Shown piece after piece: positions 1 through 8,976 of a stretch of DNA of 11,395 bases; the first letter of the stretch is position 1, and the number at the start of each line of letters is the position of its first letter. Both the position numbers and the translations under genes were made by a program. The DNA is from DATARH01 sp046724035 (GTDB lineage: Bacteria > Pseudomonadota > Alphaproteobacteria > ATCC43930 > CGMCC-115725): the NCBI GenBank assembly GCA_046724035.1, contig JBKOVT010000017.1, positions 1 to 11,395 of the forward strand, in the 5' to 3' direction. The notes beneath the pieces are model-generated. The model did no database searches, was not told the origin of the DNA, and was given only the letters and a program-made list of their open reading frames with translations.

Positions 1-391
1 CCAGAACCTGCTCGGGCATGCGCAGGCCGCCGGCATGGGCATCATCAACATCCGCGTCCTCGCCGGGGGCGCGCTGAGCGGAACCGAGGAGCGGCATCCG
101 CTGGGCTCTCCGCCGCCGGCGCCGATCGGCTCCGGCTCCGAATACCGCCGGGATGTCGAACGCGCCCGCCGCTTCGAGCCCCTCGTGCGCGAAGGCCATA
201 CCGACAGCCTCATCGAAGCCTCGCTGCGCTATGTGATCGCGCATCCGGCTGTCTCGACCGTGCTTGTCGGCTACTCGACGATGGACCATCTCGAATATGC
301 GGCCCGCGCCATCGAGAAGGGGCCGCTGTCGCCGGCCGCGCTCGCCCGGATTGCCGAGATCCAGCGCGGCTTTGCCGGCGAGCCGCGATAA
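1..391 (+). CDS. Aldo/keto reductase, C-terminal part (5' end outside window)
   Basis: The open frame is already running at position 2 and continues for 129 residues to TAA 389-391, so this is the C-terminal portion of a longer gene. The segment MGIINIRVLAGGALSG matches the late TIM-barrel strand of aldo/keto reductases. The stretch ending SLRYVIAHPAVSTVLVGYST, followed by MDHLEYAARAI, matches the family's C-terminal signature, where the cofactor phosphate and adenine are bound and the final helices begin. Members reduce aldehydes or ketones with NAD(P)H in the cytosol; the catalytic Tyr/Lys/Asp/His lie upstream and cannot be checked. The next gene starts 27 bp downstream on the same strand, which suggests co-transcription with a dioxygenase and an acyl-CoA synthetase. 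Family assignment is firm; the substrate is unknown. Confidence 0.85.
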   Translation, partial: QNLLGHAQAAGMGIINIRVLAGGALSGTEERHPLGSPPPAPIGSGSEYRRDVERARRFEPLVREGHTDSLIEASLRYVIAHPAVSTVLVGYSTMDHLEYAARAIEKGPLSPAALARIAEIQRGFAGEPR

Positions 392-418
392 GGGTTGTTG
401 AGGATCGAGGTACGGACG

Positions 419-1327
419 ATGCGGATAATTCCGACCGGCGAGACGCTTGGCGCCAGTATCGAGAGCCTCGATCTCGCGAAGCCGTTGGGGCCGCGCGACT
501 TCGCGCAGATCCTGCGGGCACTCGGCGAATACAGCGTCTTGCGCTTTCCGGCGCAGCAACTCGACTCGGCGCAATTGAAGGCGTTTGCCGCCCGGTTTGG
601 CTCGCTGGAGATCAATGTCGCCGGCACGTTTCAGGAGCCGGGCCATCCCGAGGTCATGATCTTGTCGAACATCGTCGAGAACGGTCGGCCGATCGGCGCG
701 CGCGACGCCGGTCAGGACTGGCACACCGATATGTCGTATAGCGAGACGATTGCGCTGGCGAACGTGCTCTACGCGCTGAAGGTGCCGCGCCGTGACGGCG
801 TCGCGCTCGGCGGCACCGAATTCGCCAACATGCAGGCGGCGTACGAGGAATTGCCGGCGGATTTGAAGACACGGCTCGATGGCATGACCGTCCTGCACGA
901 CTTCAACAAATTCTGGGAGATGATGCGCCAGCGTCCCGGCAGCTGGCGCCCGCCCCTGTCGGAGGAGCAGCGCCGCAAGAAGCCGCCAGTGTCGCACCCG
1001 ATCTTCCTCAAACACCCGATCACCGGCAAAAAGGTGCTCTACGCCAATCCGGGCTATGCGATGCGCATCAACGAATTGCCCGAGCGGGAGAGCGACGACA
1101 CCCTCGCCTATCTGTTCGAGCATCAATTGCAGCCGCGCTTCCGGTACGTCCACCGCTGGAGCGAGGGCGATCTATTGTTCTGGGACGACATCGCCACATT
1201 GCACAACGCGCATGCCGATTACGGTCCGGACGAGCACAGGCTGATCAAACGCTGCCAGGTGATGGCCGACAGGATTTTCGACCCGGCATTTGTGCGCACC
1301 GCGCTCGGCGAGCTGGCCGCGGCGTGA
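419..1327 (+). CDS. TauD/TfdA family Fe(II)/2-oxoglutarate-dependent dioxygenase
   Basis: This 302-residue protein has the length and fold pattern of TauD/TfdA enzymes, which couple 2-oxoglutarate decarboxylation to hydroxylation of a small, often anionic substrate. The iron ligands are visible: H102 and D104 in DWHTDMSYSET, and the distal H262 in WDDIATLHNAHADYG. R274 and R278 in EHRLIKR sit where family members bind the 2-oxoglutarate carboxylate. I chose ATG 419 because GAGG at 407-410 lies 8 nt upstream. TTG codons at 395 and 398 are in frame but would put the start only 3-6 nt after the preceding stop, with no clear ribosome site. It follows the aldo/keto reductase by 27 bp and precedes an acyl-CoA synthetase. 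The protein is distinct from the second TauD-like enzyme in this window (low similarity outside the motifs). The substrate cannot be told from sequence. Confidence 0.9.
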   Translation: MRIIPTGETLGASIESLDLAKPLGPRDFAQILRALGEYSVLRFPAQQLDSAQLKAFAARFGSLEINVAGTFQEPGHPEVMILSNIVENGRPIGARDAGQDWHTDMSYSETIALANVLYALKVPRRDGVALGGTEFANMQAAYEELPADLKTRLDGMTVLHDFNKFWEMMRQRPGSWRPPLSEEQRRKKPPVSHPIFLKHPITGKKVLYANPGYAMRINELPERESDDTLAYLFEHQLQPRFRYVHRWSEGDLLFWDDIATLHNAHADYGPDEHRLIKRCQVMADRIFDPAFVRTALGELAAA

Positions 1328-1338
1328 TGAACCCTCCT

Positions 1339-1443
1339 CGTCATTCCGGGGCGCTGCGTAGCGGCGAGCCCGTAATCCATTTGCCACGCCGCTGTGTTCA
1401 TGGATTCCGGGCCCGCCCCCTTCGGGGCCGTCCCGGAATGACG
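1339..1443. repeat. Nested palindromic intergenic repeat
   Basis: The outer arms CGTCATTCCGGG (1339-1350) and CCCGGAATGACG (1432-1443) are perfect 12-bp inverted repeats. The inner arms at 1368-1380 and 1400-1412 match over 13 bp with one mismatch. The whole element could fold into a long cruciform or RNA hairpin about 105 nt long. From general knowledge, elements starting with this motif are dispersed in intergenic regions of Bradyrhizobium-like genomes. It fills almost the whole gap between the dioxygenase gene and the acyl-CoA synthetase gene and ends just before the synthetase ribosome site AGGA (1445-1448). Confidence 0.85.
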
Positions 1444-1456
1444 TAGGAAGTCGCTT

Positions 1457-2967
<1,511 letters not shown>

Positions 2968-2971
<4 letters not shown>

Positions 2972-4065
2972 CTCGGTGCCTCTGCGAGGACGCCGCGGCG
3001 GATCTGGTCGCGCTCGATCGATTCGAAGAGAGCGCGGAAATTGCCTTCACCGAACCCGTCATTGCCCTTGCGCTGGATGATCTCGAAAAAGATCGGGCCG
3101 ATGACGGTCTCGGTAAAGATCTGCAGCAAGAGCCCCTGGCCCTGCGCCGGCGCGCCGTCGATCAGGATCTGGCCGCGCTGCAAGCGCGCGAGGTCCTCGC
3201 CATGGCCGGGCAGGCGCGTCTCGACCGCCTCGTAATAAGTCTCCGGCACCGCCATGAATTTGACTTGATGCCCGCGCAACGCCTCGACCGTGTTGTAGAT
3301 GTCGGCAGTCGCGAGCGCGATGTGCTGGATGCCCTCGCCGTGATAGGCCTCGAGATATTCGGCGATCTGCGATTTGTCGTCGGCGCTTTCGTTGATCGGA
3401 ATGCGGATTTTGCCGTCGGGGCTGGTCATCGCCTTCGATTTGAGCCCGGTCAGCTTGCCCTCGATGTCGAAATAGCGGATCTCGCGGAAATTGAAGAGCC
3501 GCTCGTAAAACTCGGCCCAGAGCGCCATGCGGCCGCGATGCACGTTGTGGGTCAGGTGGTCGATCGCGGCGAGTCCGACCCCGGCGGGCGCCCGATCGGC
3601 GATCAGCGGGTGAAAATCGACATCGTAGATCGTGCGGTCGCCATAGCGGTCGACGAGATAGATGATGCTGCCGCCAATCCCCTCGATCGCCGGGATGTTC
3701 AATTCCATCGGCCCGAGCTTGCCGTGCACCGGCTTGGCGCCGAGCTCGATCGCGCGCTCATAAGCCGCGGCGGCGTCCTTGACGCGAAAGGCGATCGCGC
3801 AGACCGAAGGGCCGTGTAACCGCGCAAAGGCCTGCGCAAAGCTCTCGGGCTCGGCGTTCAGGATGAAATTGATGTCGCCCTGCTTGTAGAGCGTGACGTT
3901 TTTCGAGCGGTGACGCGCCGCCGCGACAAACCCCATCTGCTCGAACAAGGCCGCCAATTGCTGCGGGTCGGGGCCGGTGTATTCGACAAACTCGAACCCG
4001 TCCGTCCCCATCGGGTTGTCCCAGAGATCACGTGAGAGATCACGCGGGGCCGGATTGTCGCTCAT
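2968..4065 (-). CDS. hpd: 4-hydroxyphenylpyruvate dioxygenase
   Basis: This 365-residue Fe(II) dioxygenase converts 4-hydroxyphenylpyruvate to homogentisate in tyrosine degradation. It consists of two vicinal-oxygen-chelate-type halves, an N-terminal one (about 22-150) and a catalytic C-terminal one (about 165-350). The iron ligands are recognisable as H170 in IDHLTHNV, H248 in GIQHIAL and E328 in PIFFEIIQRKG, the same spacing as in bacterial HPPD. The C-terminal GFGEGNFRALFESIERDQ is the family's active-site-capping helix region. Length matches the usual 350-370 residues. The ATG at 4065-4063 is preceded by GGAGAG about 7 nt upstream. No homogentisate dioxygenase lies in the window, so the gene stands apart from the rest of the pathway here. 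A 351-bp non-coding region with repeated TTTGCAG motifs lies upstream and probably carries its promoter. Confidence 0.96.
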
Positions 4066-4163
4066 CGCCGCTCTCCAAAAGGCGCGCTTTCGATGTGGTC
4101 AGGCGCAAGGGTGCAACCAAGATCGGCGTCCGTCCCGAACCCCGGTCGAGGGCGCCAGTGTGA

Positions 4164-4186
4164 CTGCATTTGCAGCGGATTTGCAG
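4164..4186. promoter_or_regulatory. Operator-like palindrome plus half-site, copy 1
   Basis: CTGCATTTGCAG at 4164-4175 is a perfect 5+2+5 palindrome. A further TTTGCAG follows at 4180-4186, starting 11 bp (about one helical turn) after the TTTGCAG within the palindrome. The same arrangement recurs about 139 bp away at 4303-4326. It sits about 100-120 bp upstream of the hpd start codon, a plausible position for a transcription-factor site. The cognate regulator is unknown; the assignment as an operator is inference from repetition and symmetry. Confidence 0.4.
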
Positions 4187-4297
4187 CCAGCCGCTTTCCT
4201 GCACTTCCGTTCCCGGCCGCTCAACCCTTGCTCAGCCTGAAATTGCAGGCCGTTTTCAGGCGACCACGCTTCCTGGCATCGCCCGATCCGCAGCCCG

Positions 4298-4331
4298 TTT
4301 TGCTGCATTTGCAGCGCGCTTTGCAGCAAAA
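4298..4331. promoter_or_regulatory. Operator-like palindrome plus half-site, copy 2, inside a 10-bp inverted repeat
   Basis: CTGCATTTGCAG (4303-4314), extendable to GCTGCATTTGCAGC, is followed by TTTGCAG at 4320-4326, mirroring copy 1. In addition TTTTGCTGCA (4298-4307) and TGCAGCAAAA (4322-4331) are a perfect 10-bp inverted repeat with a 14-nt loop, so the segment could also form an RNA hairpin in the fdhD 3' region about 86 nt after its stop. No T-run follows on either strand, so a standard intrinsic terminator is unlikely. Operator is the favoured reading. Confidence 0.4.
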
Positions 4332-4416
4332 GCCCCCTTCCGCCCGCCGGACCCCTGCGAGCGGATATGGGAACAAATCGAGAACTTTGCAGGAGCCGGG
4401 CCGGAGAATAATTCCC

Positions 4417-5283
4417 CTAATCGGCCGCTGCGGGTTGTTCGAGCGCGGAATCGACCAGCCGGCCGGGGTGGGTGAAGACTTCGAACCCGTCCTGCCGCGC
4501 GACCGCAGCCAGCGTGATGCCGGCGGTCTCCGCGACCCGCACCGCCAGCGCGGTCGGCGCAGAGATGGCCACGAGAATCGGCGCGCCGAGAATGGCAGCC
4601 TTCTGAACCATCTCGACGGACACCCGGCTGGTCAGCAGGACGGCCCCGCCGGTCGCCGAAATGCCCTCGCGGGCAGCGGCACCGATCAATTTGTCGAGCG
4701 CATTGTGGCGACCGACATCCTCGCGCGCCGCAACAATTCCGTCTCCCGGCAACCAGAGCGCCGCAGCATGCAACGCGCCGGTTGCGCGGTTCATCGGCTG
4801 CCAGTCGGGAAGCGCCGCCATCGCGTCGAAAATCTCTTCGCGCGAGATGCGTGCGCCGCCGGTGACGAGAGGCGGCCGGCGCATCGCGTCGGCCAGGCTC
4901 TCCAATCCGCAGAGACCGCAACCGCTCGGGCCGGCGAGGCGGCGCCGGCGCTCCCAATAGGCTGCCGCCGGCCGGTTCGCCAGGTTCATGCGCAGCATGA
5001 TCCCGTCCGCGGTCGACACGGTCTCAAGCGTTTCGATGTCGCGCGGCGACCCGATAATTCTCTCGGTCAGCGAAAAGCCGATCGCGAAATCCGTCAGGTC
5101 GGCAGGTGTCGCCATCATCACCGCATAGGCGGCGCCTTCGTAGGAAAATGCGACCGCAGTCTCTTCCGGGACGGCCCGGGTGGCACGCGGCGGGGCGAGG
5201 CGCGGCCCCGACGCTCGCCGCCGGACGAGCCGAGACGCCTCGCAAAACGGGCGAGGCACCGCGCCGATCTCAAGCGCGGTCAT
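4417..5283 (-). CDS. fdhD: FdhD, sulfurtransferase for the formate dehydrogenase-type Mo cofactor
   Basis: This 288-residue protein is a member of the FdhD family, which carries sulfur from a cysteine desulfurase (IscS in E. coli) to Mo-bisMGD so that formate dehydrogenase-like enzymes become active. The essential CxxC loop is C122-x-x-C125 in SGCGLCGLESL. AREDVGRHNALDKLIG (about 186-201) is the family hallmark, followed by LTSRVSVEMVQKA and, near the end, the FTHPGRL segment. The frame stays open upstream to a possible start at 5589, but that part is antisense-like overlap with the preceding gene. ATG 5283 gives the normal family length and an ATGA start/stop overlap (5280-5283) with the upstream oxidoreductase. 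The overlap implies translational coupling and that the oxidoreductase is the likely client. Cytosolic; 351 bp separate it from hpd. Confidence 0.95.
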   Translation of the reverse strand: MTALEIGAVPRPFCEASRLVRRRASGPRLAPPRATRAVPEETAVAFSYEGAAYAVMMATPADLTDFAIGFSLTERIIGSPRDIETLETVSTADGIMLRMNLANRPAAAYWERRRRLAGPSGCGLCGLESLADAMRRPPLVTGGARISREEIFDAMAALPDWQPMNRATGALHAAALWLPGDGIVAAREDVGRHNALDKLIGAAAREGISATGGAVLLTSRVSVEMVQKAAILGAPILVAISAPTALAVRVAETAGITLAAVARQDGFEVFTHPGRLVDSALEQPAAAD

Positions 5284-7823
5284 GGCAGCCGGCTGCGATG
5301 CCGGCGGACGGCAACAGCGGCACCAAGCGCAACGCCGGCAGCGGCGGCAATGAGCGCCATCTTGACCGGGTCCTGACGCAACCCGCGCAATGCCGCCCGC
5401 CCGGCGATTCCGGTGGCGCGCGCGAGGTCGGAGGCTATGTTCGACAACGGGCTGCCGGAGATCATGTCGGAAGGCGCGGAGAACTCTCCGGATACCGCGC
5501 CCTCTCGAAGGATCCGGACCGGCACCGATTTCGCGGCCGGCACTTTCGCCCGCTCGGCATGATGCCACAGCGGCACGAGCACATTGCATTCGGGGTAGTA
5601 GCCGGCGCAGCAGCCTTCCGGAATATCGTAGGCGATCACGGTGAGGCCGCCGAGGCGGCGATCGATACCGTCATCGGCGGCGGTGACGAGGGTCACCCGA
5701 TCGCCCTCCTGCAAGCGCAGCCGGTCGATGTCGTTGCGATGCATCAACACGACCATGCGCGTGCCGTGGATGCCGCGGAAGCGGTCGTTGTAGCCATAAA
5801 TCGTCGTGTTGAACTGGTCGTTGCTGCGCAAGGTGATCAGGCGCAGCACGTCGCGATCGCCGGGCACTGCGTCGGGATCGGTCTCGAGCTGCTTCGGCAC
5901 GATGAAATTGGCTTTGCCGGTCTTCGTCTTCCACTCGCGGTGTCGCGCGCCCAGCGGTCTGTGAAACCCGCCGGGCTGCCACATCCGCTCGCTCAGATCG
6001 TGGAAAATCTCGGGATAGGTCTCGGCAATCGCGGCACGCACCAGCGAGTAGTCGGCGACCCAGGCGTCCCATTGCACCTTTGGATTAGGCGGCAACATCG
6101 CCTTTGCGAGGCCCGCAACGATGGCCGGTTCGGACCGAAGGTGTGGGCTCGCCGGCGGCTGCAAGCCGAGCGAGCCGTGGATGCAGGCGGTGCTGTCCTC
6201 GATCGACACAGCCTGGGGTCCGCTGGCTTGCTGATCCAACTCGATGCGGCCGAGACAAGGGAGGAGGTAGGCGACCTGGCCGTGGATCAAATGGCTGCGG
6301 TTGAGCTTGGTGGCGATTTGAACGGTCAGCCGCAATTTGCGCCAGGCCGGTTCCATCCGGTCGCGATCTGGAATGGCGCGCACGAAATTGCCGCCGAGCC
6401 CGATAAAGGCATGCACCTCGCCTTTCAGGAGTTGCTCGCACGCCTCGATCGTGTTGAGCCCCTTGTCGCGCGGCGGCTCGAAACCGAACTGCTTTTGCAG
6501 CTTTTCGATCGGCACCAGCTCGGGCTTTTCGGTGATGCCGACCGTACGCTGCCCCTGCACGTTCGAATGGCCGCGCACCGGACAGATCCCGGCTCCGGGT
6601 TTGCCGATATTGCCGCGCAACAGCAGAAAGTTGACGAGCATCTGCACGGTCTCGACGCCTTTGCGGTGCTGCGTCAGGCCCATGCCATAGATGCCGATGA
6701 CCTTTTCCGCCTGGGCGTAGACCGTCGCCGCCGCCTCCAGGGCGCTGCGCGACAGTCCCGACCGCGCTTCCAACTCGGACCAATCATAGCCGCGCACTGC
6801 GTCAGCCAAGGCCTCGAAGCCGTGCGTATGCTGCTCGATAAAGGCGCGGTCGAGCACCGGTGGGCCGCCCTGCCGTTTGGCGATGTCGTCCGCCTCGATC
6901 AGCGCCTTGCACAAACCGAGCAATGCCGCGATGTCGCCGCCGGCTTTCACCTGGTGATATTGCGAACTGATTGGGGTCGAGGCGCCGGTCAGCATCTCGG
7001 CCGGGCGCTGCGGGTTCAGAAATTCGATCAGCCCGCGTTCCCTTAACGGGTTGAAGGTGACGATCGGAACGCCGCGCTGTCTCGCGTCTTGCAAATCGTG
7101 CAGCATGCGCGGGCTATTGCTGCCGACATTCTGTCCGAAAAAGAAAATGCAGTCGGTCTCGGCAAAATCGTCGAGGGTCACCGTGCCGACCGGTACGCCG
7201 ATGCTCTCGGGCAGCGCCACGGAGGTGCTCTCGTGGCACATGTTGGAGCTGTCGGGGAGATTGTTGGTGCCGTAGAGCCGCGCCAACAGGGCGTACATGT
7301 AGGAGGCTTCGAGCGAGGCGCGGCCCGAGGCGTAAAACACGACCGATTTCGGATCGAGCGCCTTCAGCTCCTGGCCAATATCGCGAAACGCATCTTCCCA
7401 CTCGACGGGCCTGTAGGTGTCGCTCTCCGCGTCCCAGCGCATCGGGCGCGTCAGGCGGCCCAGTTCCTCGAGATCGTGATCGGCCCAGGCTTCGAGTTCT
7501 CGCAGCGTGTGCGCGGCGAAGAATTCGTCGGTGACGCGCCGCGTCGTGATCTCCCAGGTCGTGGCCTTGGCGCCCTCTTCGCAGAATTCGAGCGGATGCG
7601 GCTCCGCCGGTTTGGCCCAGGCGCAGCTGACGCAGGCAAACCCGTCCGGCTTGTTCTGGCGCAGCAATGCCGGCGGGGCGCTGGCCACGACCCGCTCGCG
7701 CAACAGGCTCCGCGCAACCGATTTCGCCGAACCCCAGCCGCCGGCGGGTCTTTCATAGGGGCGCGCCGACGGGCGCTGTCGGCTTTCTCTCTGGTCGACG
7801 ACCAGGTCGGTTTCCGTCGCCAT
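5280..7823 (-). CDS. FdhF/YdeP family molybdopterin oxidoreductase with C-terminal hydrophobic tail
   Basis: This 847-residue protein is a Mo-bisMGD oxidoreductase of the YdeP branch (E. coli YdeP, linked to acid resistance, has about 760 residues). PAGGWGSAKSVARSL (26-40) is the branch signature. Cysteines C64, C67 and C81 lie in the N-terminal Fe-S region, and C196 in SSNMCHESTS sits at the expected Mo-ligand position. The C-terminal dinucleotide-binding domain includes FNTTIYGYNDRFRG and IPEGCCAGYYPECNVLVPLWHHAE. Homologous sequence appears to end near residue 771. About 76 extra residues follow, with a hydrophobic run at 822-839 and a basic end RRHRSRLP. There is no twin-arginine signal. 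ATG 7823 is preceded by GGGAGAG. It overlaps fdhD by ATGA, so the maturation factor is co-expressed. The physiological substrate of this branch is not established; formate oxidation should not be assumed. Confidence 0.92.
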   Translation of the reverse strand: MATETDLVVDQRESRQRPSARPYERPAGGWGSAKSVARSLLRERVVASAPPALLRQNKPDGFACVSCAWAKPAEPHPLEFCEEGAKATTWEITTRRVTDEFFAAHTLRELEAWADHDLEELGRLTRPMRWDAESDTYRPVEWEDAFRDIGQELKALDPKSVVFYASGRASLEASYMYALLARLYGTNNLPDSSNMCHESTSVALPESIGVPVGTVTLDDFAETDCIFFFGQNVGSNSPRMLHDLQDARQRGVPIVTFNPLRERGLIEFLNPQRPAEMLTGASTPISSQYHQVKAGGDIAALLGLCKALIEADDIAKRQGGPPVLDRAFIEQHTHGFEALADAVRGYDWSELEARSGLSRSALEAAATVYAQAEKVIGIYGMGLTQHRKGVETVQMLVNFLLLRGNIGKPGAGICPVRGHSNVQGQRTVGITEKPELVPIEKLQKQFGFEPPRDKGLNTIEACEQLLKGEVHAFIGLGGNFVRAIPDRDRMEPAWRKLRLTVQIATKLNRSHLIHGQVAYLLPCLGRIELDQQASGPQAVSIEDSTACIHGSLGLQPPASPHLRSEPAIVAGLAKAMLPPNPKVQWDAWVADYSLVRAAIAETYPEIFHDLSERMWQPGGFHRPLGARHREWKTKTGKANFIVPKQLETDPDAVPGDRDVLRLITLRSNDQFNTTIYGYNDRFRGIHGTRMVVLMHRNDIDRLRLQEGDRVTLVTAADDGIDRRLGGLTVIAYDIPEGCCAGYYPECNVLVPLWHHAERAKVPAAKSVPVRILREGAVSGEFSAPSDMISGSPLSNIASDLARATGIAGRAALRGLRQDPVKMALIAAAAGVALGAAVAVRRHRSRLP

Positions 7824-7966
7824 GACCGCTCTCCCGGCAGTTGCTCCTTTAACGCCGGGTGAACGCCCAAACTCCGTATCGGGGGCGCCGGGGCTGATCT
7901 GGACCGTCGATGCCGAGGTCCGGAAGCGAGCGAGGCGGCTACTTACCTCGCCCGCCTGGGCAGCTT

Positions 7967-7983
7967 CTCCCGCGGTGCGGGAG
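7967..7983 (-). terminator. Stem-loop after the second TauD-like gene
   Basis: CTCCCGC (7967-7973) and GCGGGAG (7977-7983) form a perfect 7-bp GC-rich stem with a 3-nt loop. On the minus strand it begins about 9 nt after the dioxygenase stop (7993-7995). No T-run follows, so it may be an inefficient terminator, an mRNA 3' end stabiliser or part of a leader. It lies in the 169-bp gap before the FdhF/YdeP gene, so that gene may have its own promoter here; no clear promoter boxes were found. Confidence 0.45.
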
Positions 7984-7992
7984 GCGCTTTGG

Positions 7993-8847
7993 TCAGGCCG
8001 CCTGCTGCACCGGGACCGGCGGCTCGCCCTTCAGCATCAGGCGATAGAGATACCGCTTCTCGTTCATGTCGTAATCGGGGTTGGCCTTGTGCATGACGCT
8101 GCGGTTGTCCCACATGACCATGTCGCCGTACTGCCATTGATGGCGGTACTCGTATTTCTTCTGCGTCGCATGCGCCATCAGCTCGGCGACGAGATCGAGC
8201 GCCTCGTCGTCCGGCATGCCGACGATGCCCTCGATGCGCACCGGGTTCAGGAACAACGCCTTACGGCCGTTCTCGGGATGGACGCGCACGAGCGGATGAA
8301 TGCCCGGTGGCGGCAAGGCCTTCTGGCTCTCCTCGTTCAGCGGCTTCAACGGGCGCGGGCTGTATTTGCTCAGATAGACGTGGATCGCCTTCAGCCCGTC
8401 GATCTTGCGCTTCATTGCCTCGGAGAGTTCGTCATACGCCAGGTGCATGTTGACGTATTGCGTATCGCCGCCGCGGCTCGGCAGCTCGACCGGGTAGAGG
8501 ATCGTCGCCTTGGGCGGCGCCGGGTGGTTCGAGTGATCGGTGTGGAAGGTCTCCCCCGGGATCATCCGCCGATCGCCGAGAAATTCCTGGTTGGTGACGT
8601 AATACATCTCGGGAAAGCCCGGGATGTGGTGGTCCTTTTTGTCATGTGGCTGCAATTCGCCCCAGAGCTGCACGGCGCGCTTGAAATCAGAGGGCTCATA
8701 TTTCTGGTCGCGCACGACGAGCACGTGGTGCTCGGCAAAAGCGCGGTTGAGCGTCGCGCGCGTTTCGGCGTCGACCGGCTTTGTCAGGTCGAGGCCGCGC
8801 ATCTCGGCGCCGGTATGCGGCGTCAGCGGCGTGATCGTGTACGGCAT
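7993..8847 (-). CDS. TauD/TfdA family Fe(II)/2-oxoglutarate-dependent dioxygenase
   Basis: This 284-residue protein has the length of TauD (taurine dioxygenase). The N-terminal ITPLTPHTGAEMRGLDLTKP is the classic TauD-family opening. The iron ligands are H102 and D104 in TFHTDHSNH, with H253 in WDNRSVMHKANPDYD. R265 and R269 in EKRYLYRLMLKG match the 2-oxoglutarate-binding arginines. Enzymes of this group hydroxylate taurine, alkylsulfates, phenoxyacetates or other acids and release sulfite or phenol; which applies here cannot be decided, and no sulfonate transporter genes are in view. ATG 8847 follows GAGGAG about 8 nt upstream. It is transcribed divergently from the ubiquinone hydroxylase gene, with 129 bp between them. 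A GC-rich stem-loop follows its stop and the FdhF/YdeP gene starts 169 bp later on the same strand. Confidence 0.93.
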   Translation of the reverse strand: MPYTITPLTPHTGAEMRGLDLTKPVDAETRATLNRAFAEHHVLVVRDQKYEPSDFKRAVQLWGELQPHDKKDHHIPGFPEMYYVTNQEFLGDRRMIPGETFHTDHSNHPAPPKATILYPVELPSRGGDTQYVNMHLAYDELSEAMKRKIDGLKAIHVYLSKYSPRPLKPLNEESQKALPPPGIHPLVRVHPENGRKALFLNPVRIEGIVGMPDDEALDLVAELMAHATQKKYEYRHQWQYGDMVMWDNRSVMHKANPDYDMNEKRYLYRLMLKGEPPVPVQQAA

Positions 8848-8939
8848 CGCGTGTTCTCCTCGGCGGATGGCGATTTACCGAGAATTTATGCCGCGCGCCG
8901 AACTCCGTCCATCGCGCCGAATGCATGCCCGCACCCTAA

Positions 8940-8963
8940 CCCTCCCCCGCAAGCGGGTGAGGG
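8940..8963. repeat. Short hairpin repeat containing a ribosome-binding site
   Basis: CCCTCCCCCGC (8940-8950), then an AA loop, then GCGGGTGAGGG (8953-8963) forms an 11-position stem with a single C-T mismatch. From general knowledge, near-identical short palindromes, usually preceded by CCCTAA as here, are widely dispersed between genes in Hyphomicrobiales. Its right arm GAGGGG (8959-8964) is the best Shine-Dalgarno candidate for the hydroxylase starting at 8977 (12 nt spacing). Folding of the mRNA would hide that site. It lies in the 129-bp divergent promoter region, where no clear -35/-10 pair was recognised. Confidence 0.75.
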
Positions 8964-8976
8964 GATATCCTGAAGC

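Larger units (their letters stand above)
4066..4416. other. Non-coding gap between fdhD and hpd, upstream of hpd
   Basis: This 351-bp stretch separates two minus-strand genes. No convincing protein is present: a 76-codon minus frame at 4329-4099 is low-complexity and lacks recognisable features. What stands out is iteration of the heptamer TTTGCAG on the plus strand, at 4169, 4180, 4308, 4320 and 4386, with an ATTGCAG variant at 4242. It includes two identical palindromes and one 10-bp inverted repeat, listed separately. I see no convincing -35/-10 pair and no hairpin followed by a T-run that would serve as an fdhD terminator. It most likely holds the hpd promoter and regulator sites. Confidence 0.6.

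Noticed and set aside
4099..4329. Minus-strand 76-codon frame in the fdhD-hpd gap
   Set aside because: Short, compositionally biased product with no recognisable features, and it spans the repeated TTTGCAG motifs; more likely non-coding regulatory DNA.
4298..4331. Intrinsic terminator for fdhD
   Set aside because: The 10-bp inverted repeat is AT-flanked and has no T-run after it on either strand, so the operator reading is preferred.
5284..5589. Longer fdhD start at 5589
   Set aside because: It would add about 102 residues overlapping the FdhF/YdeP gene in another frame; the family length and the ATGA overlap favour the start at 5283.
5106..7046. Long plus-strand open frame of 646 codons opposite the FdhF/YdeP gene
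   Set aside because: It is antisense to a clear molybdoenzyme, and its product is rich in His/Arg/Gly/Ala without motifs. The same reasoning covers the frames at 4093-5376 and 7822-8973.
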